Source: an uncultured bacterium
Lineage (GTDB): Bacteria > Actinomycetota > Actinomycetes > S36-B12 > CAIYMF01
Assembly (NCBI GenBank): GCA_903826575.1
Contig: CAIKEU010000101.1
Span: 87,824 to 151,823, forward strand
Direction of reading: 5' to 3'
DNA: 64,000 nt
In this document: positions 26,663 through 36,891 of the stretch, piece after piece
Layout of the letters: each line of letters begins with the position of its first letter
Position numbering within the stretch: the first letter of the stretch is position 1
Notes under the pieces: model-generated
What the model saw: the letters and a program-made list of their open reading frames with translations, nothing else
What the model was told of the DNA's origin: nothing
Database searches by the model: none
Made by a program: the position numbers and the translations under genes

Positions 26663-27766
26663 TCAGACGTACCGCTCAAGAATGCTCGACTCGGCTAGTC
26701 GAGACATCCCCTCGCGAATGGACCGGGCTCGCGTTTCACCGACACCTTCGACTGCCTGCAGTTCTTCGATGTTCGCCGCGAGCAATTTTTGCAATCCACC
26801 GAAGTGACTGACCAAGCGTTCAAGAACTACCTCGGGGAGTCGCGGTATTCGGGCTAGAAGTCGATAGCCGCGTGGGCTGACCGGCTGGTCAAGCATCTCG
26901 GGTGCCGACGCGAAGCCGACCGCGCGCGCGACTGCTGACAAATCAATCAGGTCAGTTCCGGATAGGGCATCGAGTTCGCCCATCGCAGCGTCAACGGCCT
27001 TACCTCGCTTGGTTGTGGGAACGTAGTCGCGAATGATGAGGTCTCGATCCAGCTCGATCCCGGCAATCAACTCGTCGAGTTGGAGCTTCATCAGTCGTCC
27101 GTCGGTGCCAAGTTCGATGACGTAATCGGTGATCTCGGCGGAGATTCGACGCACCATCTCGAGTCGTTGAACGACCGCACTCATATCTCGCACCGTTACG
27201 AGATCCTCGATTTCGAGGGCGGACAACGTGCCGCTCACCTCGTCAAGTCGCATCTTGTATCGCTCGAGCGTGGCCAGAGCCTGATTGGCTCGCGCCAAAA
27301 TCGCCCCGGCATCCTCCAGTACGTAACGTCTTCCGGCGACGTATAGGGCGATCGTACGCATCGACTTGCTGACGCTGACAACGGCGAATCCAGTCTGCTT
27401 GGAAACTCGATCGGCAGTGCGATGCCGGGTGCCCTGCTCATCGGTGGGGATCGATGGGTCAGGCAGAAGTTGTACTGCGGCGTGCAAGATCTTCGTTGCT
27501 CCGGAGTCGCAGATTACGGCGCCATCCATCTTCGCGAGCTCGCGTAGTCGTTGCGCGGAGAAGTCGACATCGAGGGCGAATCCACCCGTGGCCATCGTCT
27601 CAACTGTCCGGTCAGTACCCAGAACGACCAGGCCGCCGGTGTTACCGCGCAGGATGCGCTCGAGTCCGTCGCGCAAGGTCGTACCCGGTGCGACACGGGC
27701 TATTGCCGCGCGTAGTTGGCTTTCGACGTCCGAGTTCTTCTCGGTGGCCACAGGATTCTCCGTCAC
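26663..27766 (-). CDS. disA: DNA integrity scanning protein DisA (diadenylate cyclase)
   Basis: Octameric c-di-AMP synthase that scans DNA. The 367-residue protein has the DAC domain with both active-site motifs, MDGAVICDSG (DGA) and GTRHRTADRVS (RHR), a central helical linker, and a C-terminal HhH region (LARIPRLPEVVLERLVSHFG; AVEGVGETRARSIREGM). GTG start. It lies 75 nt downstream of radA on the same strand, a common pairing. Confidence 0.96.
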   Translation of the reverse strand: MTENPVATEKNSDVESQLRAAIARVAPGTTLRDGLERILRGNTGGLVVLGTDRTVETMATGGFALDVDFSAQRLRELAKMDGAVICDSGATKILHAAVQLLPDPSIPTDEQGTRHRTADRVSKQTGFAVVSVSKSMRTIALYVAGRRYVLEDAGAILARANQALATLERYKMRLDEVSGTLSALEIEDLVTVRDMSAVVQRLEMVRRISAEITDYVIELGTDGRLMKLQLDELIAGIELDRDLIIRDYVPTTKRGKAVDAAMGELDALSGTDLIDLSAVARAVGFASAPEMLDQPVSPRGYRLLARIPRLPEVVLERLVSHFGGLQKLLAANIEELQAVEGVGETRARSIREGMSRLAESSILERYV

Positions 27767-27841
27767 ATATCAGTGCGCTGCTGCGTACGAGGCTGACTCT
27801 ACAGATCAGGAGCACGTCGATGCGTGACGGTATGGCCTGTA

Positions 27842-29230
27842 TCAGCCGACGACAACACTTAGTCGTCGTAAACGGGCCAACGCGTCGTCCAAATGGGCGA
27901 CCTCAGAAAATTCCACACCGTCGATCCGAGGCAAAGTTCGTCGGGTCCCGCGGGGAACTAGAACCCGCCGATAGCCAAGGCGCGCTGCCTCGGTGACACG
28001 TTGGGTTAGGTAGGGGACGGGACGAATGTCACCGGAGAGTGCAACCTCTCCGATCGCTAGGACATCAGCAGGCATGGGCAGACCTACGGCAGCCGAAGCC
28101 AAAGCAATGCACACCGCGAGATCGGCGCCCGGGTCGGAGATTTTGGCCCCGCCGACGGTTGCGACGAACACGTCACCGGAGAGTTTTGCTGGCCCTGCCC
28201 GCTCGGTGACAGCCACCAGCATCGCCACCCGGTTGGAATCTAGCCCAGTTACTCCGCGCCGAGGCGCTGGACTCGTGGCCGTAACCAGGGCCTGGATTTC
28301 GGCGAGCATCGGACGGCGGCCTTCGATGGTGACGGTGACACACGTGCCCGGTACTGGCTTATCTCTATGTGCTCGAAAAAGGTCCGACGGATCGCGTACC
28401 TCGCGAAGCCCATCATCGGCTTGTTCGAAGCAGACAATCTCATCGGCTGGGCCATATCGATTCTTGGTTGCTCTCAGTAGACGCAGCATGGAGTTGCGAT
28501 CACCGTCGAAGGTTAAAACCGTGTCGACGAGATGCTCGAGTGCACGAGGGCCCGCCACACTGTCCTGCTTGGTGGATTGGCCGACCAGCAGCAGTGGCAT
28601 TCGACGACTCTTAGCAACCCGGCTCAGGACCTGAGTGACTTCAACCACCTGTGACACACCGCCGGCTCGTCCATCGATCTCACCCGATGCGATCGTCTGC
28701 ACGGAGTCGACTACGACCAGCCCGGGATCATGCTCTTCGATATGGCCGAGCAGGGTGGCGAGATCATTTTCGTCGGCCAAGAGGAGCCGCTCGGAGTCCG
28801 CCCCGATTCGGCGGGCGCGCACGCCGATCTGCTCGACCGATTCCTCGCCCGATACGTAGAGAACCGTCGGTTGAGTTCGACCTTCGGCAACGTGATGAGC
28901 CACTGCTAGGAGCAGGGTTGATTTACCCACCCCGGGCTCACCAGCGACGAGGACGACCTGCCCGGGAACAAGTCCACCGCCGATAACCCGATCAAATTCG
29001 CCAAAACCAGTTTGAGAACGACTGACCTTTTCCTTGGTGACCTCAGAAACGGGCAATGCTCGCCGAGTCGGCGCCACCCCGCTGGTTCGTGACTTCAGGC
29101 CAGTGTTGGCCGTGACGGTAATTTCCGCCACCGACCCCCACGCCTGGCACTCACCGCAGCGGCCAACCCATTTGGACGACGTCCATCCACACTCCGAACA
29201 GCGGAACGCATCGGTGCGAGGTTTGGCCAT
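27842..29230 (-). CDS. radA: DNA repair protein RadA (Sms)
   Basis: RecA-like recombination helicase involved in branch migration. The 462-residue protein starts with a C4 zinc finger (CSECGW...CGECQAWG), has Walker A GEPGVGKS, the RadA-specific motif KNRYG, and a Lon-like C-terminal domain (GGAKISDPGADLAVCIALAS). Normal length. The ATG at 29230 lies 6 nt after a TAGTGT hexamer, suggesting leaderless transcription; it probably reads through to disA. Confidence 0.96.
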   Translation of the reverse strand: MAKPRTDAFRCSECGWTSSKWVGRCGECQAWGSVAEITVTANTGLKSRTSGVAPTRRALPVSEVTKEKVSRSQTGFGEFDRVIGGGLVPGQVVLVAGEPGVGKSTLLLAVAHHVAEGRTQPTVLYVSGEESVEQIGVRARRIGADSERLLLADENDLATLLGHIEEHDPGLVVVDSVQTIASGEIDGRAGGVSQVVEVTQVLSRVAKSRRMPLLLVGQSTKQDSVAGPRALEHLVDTVLTFDGDRNSMLRLLRATKNRYGPADEIVCFEQADDGLREVRDPSDLFRAHRDKPVPGTCVTVTIEGRRPMLAEIQALVTATSPAPRRGVTGLDSNRVAMLVAVTERAGPAKLSGDVFVATVGGAKISDPGADLAVCIALASAAVGLPMPADVLAIGEVALSGDIRPVPYLTQRVTEAARLGYRRVLVPRGTRRTLPRIDGVEFSEVAHLDDALARLRRLSVVVG

Positions 29231-29236
29231 ATGCGA

Positions 29237-29242
29237 ACACTA
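29237..29242 (-). promoter_or_regulatory. Candidate leaderless -10 hexamer for radA
   Basis: TAGTGT on the minus strand at -12 to -7 of the radA ATG (29230). Confidence 0.45.
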
Positions 29243-29335
29243 CGGAATAGGGCTGACATCGCTCGACTCTAGACACAGCGGGCGAGTCATCGGGGCGCTA
29301 TGAAATTGACCGGTACTTACGTGTGGTCGGTAGCC

Positions 29336-30208
29336 CTAGTTTGGGTCAGCAGGATGTGGCGCGAAAGGTGCCATTGCGGCTGCAGCGGCGGCTTCACTGC
29401 GCTGCTTGGAAGCAACCATGCGTGCTGCTGTTAGGGCGGCCATCCGGGCGTCACAGTGACCAGCGAGAACCTCGTACGCCTTCTTACCCATCAACTCCAC
29501 CAGCGTGCCTCGCTCGGTGATGTACACCGGCTCTGCGGCGTTGTGAGCTTCACTCGAGCCGGTGCAGTACCAGTCGAGGTCGTGTCCGCCTGGACCCCAA
29601 CCGCGACGGTCGTACTCGCCAATGTTGACGACTAGGACGTTGGTGCCATCAGGTCGCTCGACGTGGTCGTACGTTCGACGAATCGGCAACTGCCAACAAA
29701 CGTCGGGCTTGGTTTCAAGTGGTTGCTTTCCTGTGGCCAGAGCAAGGTTGTGTAGGGCGCACCCTGCGCCACCGTCGAAATCGGGGCTATTGAGGAAGAT
29801 GCAGGCGCCGTCGACAACTTTTGTCTTGCGCTGCCCGTCGGCGTCCTTTTCGACGAACCCCTTCTTGCGGCCGAACTTCTCGTTCTGCCAGTTATCGGCG
29901 GTCAATTGATCGGCAAACTTCTTTGTTCGCTTCTCATCGTCCTTGTCGGCGAAGTGTGCGCCAAGTACACAGCAGCCGGCCTCGGGCATGGTCTTTTCAA
30001 TCCCGTGGCAGCCCGATCCAAAGATGCAATTCCAACGGCTGGTCAGCCAGGTGAGATCGCACCGGAAGATTTGTTCAGGATCCTTTGGATCTGGGAATTC
30101 AATCCACGCGCGCGGAAAATCGAGTGAGACCTCTGGACGCTGGGTCAGGACGACGTCGACTGGGCTTTGACGGGCCTTGGCTTTACCCGCCTTTTTGGGT
30201 GTGGACAC
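29336..30208 (-). CDS. Cysteine-rich conserved protein, possible metal-binding (DUF3109-like)
   Basis: Soluble protein of 290 residues with a basic N-terminus and Ala-rich C-terminus. Cysteines are spaced along the chain: [55 protein letters not shown]. This resembles the YkgJ/DUF3109 group of putative iron- or zinc-chelating proteins, though I cannot confirm the family. Divergent from ppx with a 66-nt spacer; a TAGGGT hexamer lies exactly 6 nt before its GTG start. No function assigned. Confidence 0.8.
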   Translation of the reverse strand: MSTPKKAGKAKARQSPVDVVLTQRPEVSLDFPRAWIEFPDPKDPEQIFRCDLTWLTSRWNCIFGSGCHGIEKTMPEAGCCVLGAHFADKDDEKRTKKFADQLTADNWQNEKFGRKKGFVEKDADGQRKTKVVDGACIFLNSPDFDGGAGCALHNLALATGKQPLETKPDVCWQLPIRRTYDHVERPDGTNVLVVNIGEYDRRGWGPGGHDLDWYCTGSSEAHNAAEPVYITERGTLVELMGKKAYEVLAGHCDARMAALTAARMVASKQRSEAAAAAAMAPFAPHPADPN

Positions 30209-30214
30209 GCCGCA

Positions 30215-30220
30215 ACCCTA
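30215..30220 (-). promoter_or_regulatory. Candidate leaderless -10 hexamer for the Cys-rich protein gene
   Basis: TAGGGT on the minus strand at -12 to -7 of GTG 30208. Confidence 0.45.
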
Positions 30221-30262
30221 AACGTTTACCCCTCTGGTGCGAATATCGGGGCCATCACCGCC

Positions 30263-30268
30263 TAGCAT
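30263..30268 (+). promoter_or_regulatory. Candidate leaderless -10 hexamer for ppx
   Basis: TAGCAT at -12 to -7 of GTG 30275; no Shine-Dalgarno. It forms a divergent pair with the hexamer at 30215-30220. Confidence 0.5.
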
Positions 30269-30274
30269 CAGAGT

Positions 30275-31204
30275 GTGCGCCTTGGAGTTCTCGACGTCGG
30301 GTCCAACACCGTGCATCTACTTGTGGTGGATGCACGTCATGGATCTGCCCCCATCCCCGCGCGATCGCATAAGAGTGAACTGCGGTTAGCCGAGCACATT
30401 GGGGAAGGCGAAATCATCCTGTCGACCGGTATCGATGCGTTGGTCGAATTTATCTCCTCTGCTCAGGAAGTCGCCGAGGATCTCGGGGTCACCGAGATGA
30501 TGTCGTTTGCGACGTCCGCGATCCGTGAGGCCGCAAATGGAGATGAAGTTTTACGTGAAGTGCTTCGCCGCACCGGCATTGATCTACGTGTTCTTTCCGG
30601 TGACGATGAGGCCCGGCTGACGTTCCTGGCAGTTCGCCGCTGGTACGGCTGGTCTGCCGGAAGGCTGCTGGTCCTCGATATCGGTGGGGGGTCACTTGAG
30701 GTCGCCGTGGGTGCCGATGAGTCTCCCGATGTTGCAGTTTCGCTCCCCATCGGTGCGGGCAGAATGACGCGCGCGTTCATTAGCGGTGACCCGCCGACCG
30801 TCGATGAGGTCAAGGCGCTGCGCAAGCACGCCCGGATGACTATTGCCGAGGTCACCGGACGGTTGGCCCGTGAGGGACGTCCGCGGCACATGGTGGCCAC
30901 GAGTAAGACGTTTCGCTCACTCGCCCGCATCGGCGGTGCGGCTCCGTCAAGTGACGGACCGTTTGTGCGCCGCACACTTGACCGGTCAGATCTCAACGTG
31001 TGGGTGCCAAAACTGGCGGCTATGACGGTCGATGAACGTACTGAACTTCCTGGCGTGAGTGCCAGTCGAGCTCGGCAATTACTCGCCGGCGCAATTGTTG
31101 CTGAAGCTGCAATGGATTTGTTGAGTATCAATCGGCTCGAGATTTGTCCGTGGGCACTTCGTGAGGGTGTCATCCTCGAACGGATTGACAGGATTGATCC
31201 GTGA
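30275..31204 (+). CDS. ppx: Ppx/GppA-family exopolyphosphatase
   Basis: ASKHA-fold hydrolase of polyphosphate or (p)ppGpp. Of 309 residues, it has phosphate-1 motif [36 protein letters not shown], the [15 protein letters not shown] segment, and phosphate-2 motif [15 protein letters not shown]. It is the short actinobacterial form without the HD-like C-terminal domain of E. coli Ppx. It overlaps the P-type ATPase gene by 4 nt; the context ppx-TIM barrel-proC is conserved in actinobacteria. Confidence 0.93.
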   Translation: MRLGVLDVGSNTVHLLVVDARHGSAPIPARSHKSELRLAEHIGEGEIILSTGIDALVEFISSAQEVAEDLGVTEMMSFATSAIREAANGDEVLREVLRRTGIDLRVLSGDDEARLTFLAVRRWYGWSAGRLLVLDIGGGSLEVAVGADESPDVAVSLPIGAGRMTRAFISGDPPTVDEVKALRKHARMTIAEVTGRLAREGRPRHMVATSKTFRSLARIGGAAPSSDGPFVRRTLDRSDLNVWVPKLAAMTVDERTELPGVSASRARQLLAGAIVAEAAMDLLSINRLEICPWALREGVILERIDRIDP

Positions 31205-33591
31205 CTTCAGCTGTTCCTAGTGATGTTGTTAGTCCTGTCACTGGATTGACTGCAGCCCAAGTGGCTCAGCGAGTTGCCGATGGTCGAGTCAACCTCGTCG
31301 ACAATCGAAATGCCCGCAGCCTTGGCAGCATCATTCGAGCCAATACGTTCACGTATTTCAATGCGTTGATCGGTGGGCTATGGATTCTGATGCTTTTGTG
31401 CGCGCCATTGATCGATTCACTTTTCGGCATCGTGATCGTCATCAACACTGCGATCGGAATCATCCAAGAGTATCGAGCGGCACAAACCCTGGCCAAGCTT
31501 TCGCTGGTTGGCCAAGCACAAGCGCTGGTGCGTCGTGACGGAGTGGACGTCGAAATCCCGCCCGACCAGATTGTTCTTGACGACCTCATCGTTGTTCGCA
31601 CTGGCGATCAGATGCTGGTTGATGCTCAGGTATTACAAAGCCATGGGCTCGAACTAGATGAATCGCTCCTTACGGGCGAAGCCGATCCAGTTCCGATGGA
31701 CGTTGGATCGCCAGCACTTTCGGGATCGTTCGCCGTTGCTGGTTCCGGTCTGGTGCAGGCGGCGAAGGTTGGTGCTGACTCGTACGCGTCGGTGATTGCG
31801 GCCGAAGCAACGAAGTTTTCTGTCACTGACTCCGAGCTTCGAAACTCGATTCAGCGGTTCATCAAATTGGTGTCGTGGGCTCTGATCCCAATTGGTATCG
31901 CACTCTTTGTTTCGCAGTATCGAGCGAACGATGGTCGGATTCGCGATGCCGTGGCCGGCACGGTCCCGGGCATCATCACGATGGTGCCGGAAGGTCTCGT
32001 GCTTTTAACAAGCGTCGCGATGGCTGTGGCGACGATTCGGCTGGCTGAGCGCAAGGTCCTCGTTCAGGACATGCCAGCCGTTGAAGTGCTGGCGCGAGTT
32101 GACGTCGTTTGTGTCGACAAGACGGGCACGCTGACTCAGCCGGGCATGGCTGTGCAACACCTCGTCACGCTGGATTCCTCCGTGCCTGTGGACGATGTCC
32201 TCGGTGCGCTCGGTGCAAGTGAGCCGGAACCTAATCCAACTCTGCAGGCGGTGATCTCACGGTGGCCGGCTCCGTCGGGCTGGACAACCGAGGCGGCCAT
32301 CCCCTTCTCGAGTGCGCGCAAATGGTCAGGGGCAACCTTCACCGATCACGGATCGTGGGTGCTTGGTGCCCCCGAGATGCTGCTACCCGATTCCAGTCCT
32401 GTTCGTGAAACCGCGGACGAACTTGCCGCGGAAGGTGCTCGCGTGGTGGTGCTTGGGTCCATCGATACGCAGAACCTCACGATCGACCGGCCGATTGACG
32501 GAGTTCAGCCGTGCGCTCTTGTTGTGATTGATCAAACCCTTCGTCCGGACGCAGCAGAAACCGTCGCGTACTTCCTTGAGCAGGGTGTGAAGATCAAGGT
32601 GATTAGTGGCGACAACGCCGTCACCGTCGGGGCCATTGCGGCTCAGGCAGGGATTCCGGGTGCCGATCAGCCCTACGATGCACGGCAATTACCAACCGAT
32701 GTAAATGAACTCGCTGACGTGCTCGAATCGAACTCAGTATTCGGCCGGGTAACTCCGGCGCAGAAGCGTGCGATGGTTGGTGCCTTACAAAGCCGCGGGC
32801 ACACAGTGGCCATGACAGGCGACGGCGTTAACGATGTGCTCGCACTTAAAGATGCAGATCTTGGCATCGCCATGGGCTCTGGGGCCGGGGCGACGCGATC
32901 GGTGGCCCAACTCGTGCTTCTCGACGATCGATTTGCTGTTATGCCGTCAGTGGTTGCTGAAGGTCGTCGCGTTCTGGGCAATATCGAGCGAGTATCTGAT
33001 CTGTTCTTGACCAAGTCTTTCTATGCGACGGCCGTTTCAATAGCCACTGTGATCTTCGTCCTGCCCTTCCCGTTCCTCAATCGACATCTGACCGTCGTTA
33101 CGGCTCTCACGATTGGAACGCCGGCCTTTTTCCTTGCCCTCATGCCGAATACGCAACTTTTCCGGAAGGGATTTTTCACGCGGGTCCTGCGCTTTGCTAT
33201 ACCCGCTGGTTTGACGTGTGCAATATCGGCGTACCTCACGTACTGGTACGTACTGCATTTCATTGACGATGTCGGCGAGGCCCGCAATGCAGCGGTAATA
33301 ACACTGTTCACGGTCGCCTGGTGGGTGTTGGTGCAGGTCGCTCGACCTCTAGATCCGATTCGGTGGGCAATCGTGCTTGCGATGCTTGTTGGGTTCCTCG
33401 GAGTGCTATTTATCCCGTGGCTATCGACGCTGTTTGCGCTCACCTGGTTGCCGAATCACCAGGGCCTGGTCGCCGTTGGTATTGGGATCGTTGGTGCGAT
33501 CGTCGTGACGTTTGTTCGCCACGCATCTGGGAATGTTGATGCTGTGACAAACGTTGACGTAACTGCCGGCAAGAGGAAGGTTGCAGCATGA
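31201..33591 (+). CDS. ctpE: P-type cation ATPase, CtpE-like
   Basis: ATP-driven cation pump of 796 residues, matching the length of mycobacterial CtpE, reported to take up calcium. P-type elements in order: two N-terminal membrane helices (about 50-90), actuator loop with LTGEADPV, helix pair with the ion-site segment [14 protein letters not shown] (PEGL), phosphorylation site [10 protein letters not shown], hinge [21 protein letters not shown], and six C-terminal helices. There is no N-terminal heavy-metal domain and no CPC motif, which argues against a copper or zinc pump. Calcium specificity is inferred from similarity only. Coupled by 4-nt overlaps to ppx and the next gene. Confidence 0.88.
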   Translation: MTSAVPSDVVSPVTGLTAAQVAQRVADGRVNLVDNRNARSLGSIIRANTFTYFNALIGGLWILMLLCAPLIDSLFGIVIVINTAIGIIQEYRAAQTLAKLSLVGQAQALVRRDGVDVEIPPDQIVLDDLIVVRTGDQMLVDAQVLQSHGLELDESLLTGEADPVPMDVGSPALSGSFAVAGSGLVQAAKVGADSYASVIAAEATKFSVTDSELRNSIQRFIKLVSWALIPIGIALFVSQYRANDGRIRDAVAGTVPGIITMVPEGLVLLTSVAMAVATIRLAERKVLVQDMPAVEVLARVDVVCVDKTGTLTQPGMAVQHLVTLDSSVPVDDVLGALGASEPEPNPTLQAVISRWPAPSGWTTEAAIPFSSARKWSGATFTDHGSWVLGAPEMLLPDSSPVRETADELAAEGARVVVLGSIDTQNLTIDRPIDGVQPCALVVIDQTLRPDAAETVAYFLEQGVKIKVISGDNAVTVGAIAAQAGIPGADQPYDARQLPTDVNELADVLESNSVFGRVTPAQKRAMVGALQSRGHTVAMTGDGVNDVLALKDADLGIAMGSGAGATRSVAQLVLLDDRFAVMPSVVAEGRRVLGNIERVSDLFLTKSFYATAVSIATVIFVLPFPFLNRHLTVVTALTIGTPAFFLALMPNTQLFRKGFFTRVLRFAIPAGLTCAISAYLTYWYVLHFIDDVGEARNAAVITLFTVAWWVLVQVARPLDPIRWAIVLAMLVGFLGVLFIPWLSTLFALTWLPNHQGLVAVGIGIVGAIVVTFVRHASGNVDAVTNVDVTAGKRKVAA

Positions 33592-34397
33592 GTGCGCTTG
33601 TTACGCTGTCGACCTCGTCCACCTTTCCGGAATCGACTGCGGCCGCATTTGAGATGGCGGCCCGACTTGGCTATGACGGCGTCGAAGTGATGGTTCTGTC
33701 CGATCCGGTATCGCAGGACCCGGTGGCATTGCAGCGCCTGGTTGATCATTACGGGATTCCCATTACGTCGATTCACGCGCCATGTTTGCTTGTAAGCCAA
33801 GCGGTTTGGGGTACTGAGCCGTGGGGGAAATTGCGTAAGGCTCAGGTTGCGGCGGAGCTCCTCGGGGCATCGACTGTCGTTGTTCACCCACCATTTCGTT
33901 GGCAGCGGGACTACGTGCGGGATTTCATTTCTGGGATTGACGCGATGGCCAACGAAACGGATGTAAAGTTCGCCGTTGAAAACATGTTTCCCTGGCGAGC
34001 AGCGTCACGTGAATTCGCCGCCTACGCCCCGGGCTGGGACGTGCGCGACGAAGATTATCGACACACCACGTTGGATCTGTCGCATACGTCCGTATCCGGT
34101 TCAGATGCACTTGAGATGGCTGATGATTTGGGAGACCGGCTCGTCCACATTCACTTAGCCGACGGCAGTGGATCGAGTCGCGATGAACACCTTGTGCCGG
34201 GTCAGGGATCGCAGCCATGCGGTGCGCTATTGCAGCGGGTCATGGAGCGCGGTTTCGACGGTCACGTCGTGGTCGAAATCTCCACGAGGAAGGCCGCTGA
34301 TCGAGATTCCCGGGAACGTGACCTGCGTGATGCCCTTCGATTCGCTCGCGATCACATGATCGTTGAGCCGGTTGACATCTACGGCGGGGGCAACTGA
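33588..34397 (+). CDS. Sugar phosphate isomerase/epimerase-like TIM-barrel protein
   Basis: AP-endonuclease-2/xylose-isomerase-like barrel of 269 residues. Probable metal ligands lie at expected strand ends: [10 protein letters not shown] (Glu), TTLDLSHTS (Asp/His), [12 protein letters not shown] (His), HVVVEISTR (Glu). The substrate is unknown. The family member next to ppx and proC is conserved in actinobacteria. Starts within the ATPase stop (4-nt overlap) and ends in a TGATG junction with the TetR gene. Confidence 0.85.
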   Translation: MSALVTLSTSSTFPESTAAAFEMAARLGYDGVEVMVLSDPVSQDPVALQRLVDHYGIPITSIHAPCLLVSQAVWGTEPWGKLRKAQVAAELLGASTVVVHPPFRWQRDYVRDFISGIDAMANETDVKFAVENMFPWRAASREFAAYAPGWDVRDEDYRHTTLDLSHTSVSGSDALEMADDLGDRLVHIHLADGSGSSRDEHLVPGQGSQPCGALLQRVMERGFDGHVVVEISTRKAADRDSRERDLRDALRFARDHMIVEPVDIYGGGN

Positions 34398-35032
34398 TGA
34401 GCGCAGAGAGCCAGGATGAACGGATGTCAGGTTCGGCGGCAAAGGGCGGCAAGGGTGAGTCGAACTCGGTCGACGACTTGGCGAACCTATTGCTCGACAC
34501 TGCACGAACTGCTTATTCGAGCACTGGCTACCTTGGTACCACCCTGAAGGGTGTTGCGGCTGCGGCCGGAGTTGCCCCAGAAGTACTCAAAAAGTATTTC
34601 GACAATCGCGAGGCTCTTTTCGCGGCGGCTATGCGGCTCCCGTTCGATCCGGTTTCGTCGATCAACGCACTCATTGCACCCGGGATCGACGGTTTAGGCG
34701 AACGACTCGCGCGCGTAACCCTTCGCATGCTCGATGACCCGCAAACACGGTTCCAGCTGCAGGAATTGGCCACTCCGGACGGTAAGACGTCGGCGGCTGT
34801 TACGACAATTCGTGAGTTTCTCGAATCGACAGTTGTCGATCGGGTTGCGGCGGTGCTCGGTGTGGCTGACGCGCGGTTGAGAGTCAACGTGGCCGTGGCT
34901 CATCTGATCGGTGCCGTTGCATGCCGCTACGTCCTTGAAATTGAGCCGTTCGCCTCAGCAACCGAAGATGAGTTCGTCGCACTCGTTGCACCATCCATGC
35001 AAGCGGCTCTGACAACGCCCATTCCGCGCTGA
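34397..35032 (+). CDS. TetR-family transcriptional regulator
   Basis: The 211-residue protein has an N-terminal helix-turn-helix preceded by a polar tail. The DNA-binding region (about residues 27-72) reads LANLLLDTARTAYSSTGYLG then TTLKGVAAAAGVAPEVLKKY and FDNREALFAAAM, the standard TetR pattern. The C-terminal ligand domain is helical and has no recognisable effector. It is the last gene of the ppx-ctpE-TIM run and may regulate it or the following proline genes. No obvious palindrome was found in the 99-nt spacer after it. Confidence 0.85.
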   Translation: MSAESQDERMSGSAAKGGKGESNSVDDLANLLLDTARTAYSSTGYLGTTLKGVAAAAGVAPEVLKKYFDNREALFAAAMRLPFDPVSSINALIAPGIDGLGERLARVTLRMLDDPQTRFQLQELATPDGKTSAAVTTIREFLESTVVDRVAAVLGVADARLRVNVAVAHLIGAVACRYVLEIEPFASATEDEFVALVAPSMQAALTTPIPR

Positions 35033-35131
35033 CCCAGAGTCATGGTGACGCCGATCTCGCTTTCAAATATGACGTGCGAGTAACCTCGACGTAGTAAGTG
35101 GCGGCGAACCATGAGGTGAAGGGGTCCATAG

Positions 35132-36061
35132 ATGTTGCGGTCGACGTTGCTAGCGCTATCCCGCAATGGCAAGGCCGAGCAGATCGCCCGCGAGAATCCT
35201 GCAGCTCGATCCTTGGTGGACCGGTTCGTGGCGGGAACCGATATTGCCGATGCCATCGGCACCTGTGCTGAGTTGTCCGACTCCGGCCGGTTGGCGACAG
35301 TTGACTATCTGGGTGAAGACACCACTGATCTCGATGCTGCTCAACACACGGCTGCAACATATCTTCAGTTCCTCGATGCGGTTCTCGAAGCCGAATTAGC
35401 ACCGCGAGTCGAAGTCTCGATCAAACTCACCGCTCTCGGGCTTACCCTGCCCGTTGACGGACACCGAATCGCCTATGACCTGGCAGCGGAGATTTGTGCC
35501 AGAGCGCAGCAGGTTGGCACCTCAGTGACCGTCGATATGGAAGACCACACGACGACTGACGTGACCTTGGAGATCATTGGTCACTTGCGTCAGGACTTCC
35601 CATCAACGGGAGTTGTCCTGCAGGCGTATCTGAATCGCACCTACGCTGATTGCATCGACCTGTCGTATCCGGGAAGTCGAATTCGCTTGGTTAAGGGGGC
35701 GTATCAAGAGCCCGCGAGTGTCGCGATTCAAGATAAGCATCAGATTGATCTTTCGTACGTTCGATGTATGGCGGCGTTACTAGCTGGATCTGGCTATCCC
35801 ATGTTCGCTACCCACGATCCGCGGCTGATCGAGATCGCGAGTTCACTCGTCGTCAAAGCAGGTCGAGCGCAGGGTTCCTACGAATATCAACTGCTGCATG
35901 GGATCAGGCCAGACGAGCAGTTACGTTTGGCTGCCGCAGGTGACGTTGTGCGAGTCTACGTCCCCTTTGGTGACCAGTGGTACGGGTATTTAATGCGACG
36001 GTTGGCCGAGCGACCTGCCAATCTAGGGCTACTGGCACGTACGTTGATATCGAAAGGTTGA
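35132..36061 (+). CDS. Proline dehydrogenase (monofunctional)
   Basis: FAD enzyme oxidising proline to pyrroline-5-carboxylate. The 309-residue barrel shows VEVSIKLTALGLTL, VTVDMEDHTTTDVTLEI, VVLQAYLNRTYADC, RIRLVKGAYQEPA, MFATHDPRLIEIA, YEYQLLHGIRPDEQ and the C-terminal VRVYVPFGDQWYGYLMRRLAERPAN (split here: VRVYVPFGDQW and YLMRRLAERPAN are the diagnostic pieces). No P5C dehydrogenase domain. Shine-Dalgarno GAGGTGAAGGGG precedes ATG 35132. proC starts 2 nt after its stop. Confidence 0.93.
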   Translation: MLRSTLLALSRNGKAEQIARENPAARSLVDRFVAGTDIADAIGTCAELSDSGRLATVDYLGEDTTDLDAAQHTAATYLQFLDAVLEAELAPRVEVSIKLTALGLTLPVDGHRIAYDLAAEICARAQQVGTSVTVDMEDHTTTDVTLEIIGHLRQDFPSTGVVLQAYLNRTYADCIDLSYPGSRIRLVKGAYQEPASVAIQDKHQIDLSYVRCMAALLAGSGYPMFATHDPRLIEIASSLVVKAGRAQGSYEYQLLHGIRPDEQLRLAAAGDVVRVYVPFGDQWYGYLMRRLAERPANLGLLARTLISKG

Positions 36062-36063
36062 TC

Positions 36064-36867
36064 ATGGGACTCGTTGCGATTTTTGGGGCCGGAGTAATGG
36101 GGGAGACCCTGCTCTCAGGTCTGATTCGCGCTGGCCGACCCGTGGACCAGATTTTGGTCACCGAGCGTCGTCCGGACAAGGTTGACGAACTGAAGTCAAA
36201 GTACGGCGTGGCGGTCGTTTCAAATATCGAAGCGGCGGCAACCGCCGACACCCTAGTTTTTGTTGTTAAGCCGCAGGATATGGGCTCGCTCTGCGATGAG
36301 ATTGCCGAGCACATTCTACCCGGGGCCATGGTTGTGTCGTTAGCTGCTGGGATCACCACAGATTTCCTGGAGTCCCACCTCCCGGCCGGTGTTCCGGTGG
36401 TTCGAGTGATGCCGAATACGCCGGCGTTGGTTGACGAAGGTATGGCCGCACTGTCTGGCGGTGCGCATTGCGATGACGCCCACCTCGACGAAGCTGAAGC
36501 TCTTTTGCGCGCAGTGGGCAAGGTGGTTCGCGTCCCCGAGAAGTATCAGGACGCGGTCACCGCAATCAGCGGGTCGGGGCCCGCTTACATCTTTTACATC
36601 GTTGAAGCGATGATCGAGGCTGGTGTTGTTCTCGGCCTGCCACGCGCAACTGCAAGTGAGCTCGTTATCCAAACGGTTTATGGTGCGGCCACGATGTTGC
36701 GTGAGACCGGCGAACACCCCAGTGTGCTCCGCGAAAACGTGTCTTCGCCTGCTGGCACCACCGTGGCCGCGCTGCGCGAACTTGATGATCACAAGGTTCG
36801 TGCCGCGTTCATTTCAGCCCTCGAGGCCGCGCGCAATCGCAGTCAGCAGTTAGCATCTGGCGACTGA
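36064..36867 (+). CDS. proC: Pyrroline-5-carboxylate reductase
   Basis: NAD(P)H-dependent final step of proline synthesis. The 267-residue protein starts MGLVAIFGAGVMGETLLSGL (Rossmann motif) and has VVRVMPNTPALVDEGMAAL, the signature AISGSGPAYIFYIVEAMIEA and SPAGTTVAALREL. Start ATG 36064; the frame is open upstream inside the dehydrogenase gene, but this ATG gives the family N-terminus. It runs the reverse of the preceding gene's reaction, so the pair could form a proline/P5C redox cycle or simply share regulation. Confidence 0.96.
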   Translation: MGLVAIFGAGVMGETLLSGLIRAGRPVDQILVTERRPDKVDELKSKYGVAVVSNIEAAATADTLVFVVKPQDMGSLCDEIAEHILPGAMVVSLAAGITTDFLESHLPAGVPVVRVMPNTPALVDEGMAALSGGAHCDDAHLDEAEALLRAVGKVVRVPEKYQDAVTAISGSGPAYIFYIVEAMIEAGVVLGLPRATASELVIQTVYGAATMLRETGEHPSVLRENVSSPAGTTVAALRELDDHKVRAAFISALEAARNRSQQLASGD

Positions 36868-36891
36868 TGTGTCTCACGCGGTGGTGACAAC

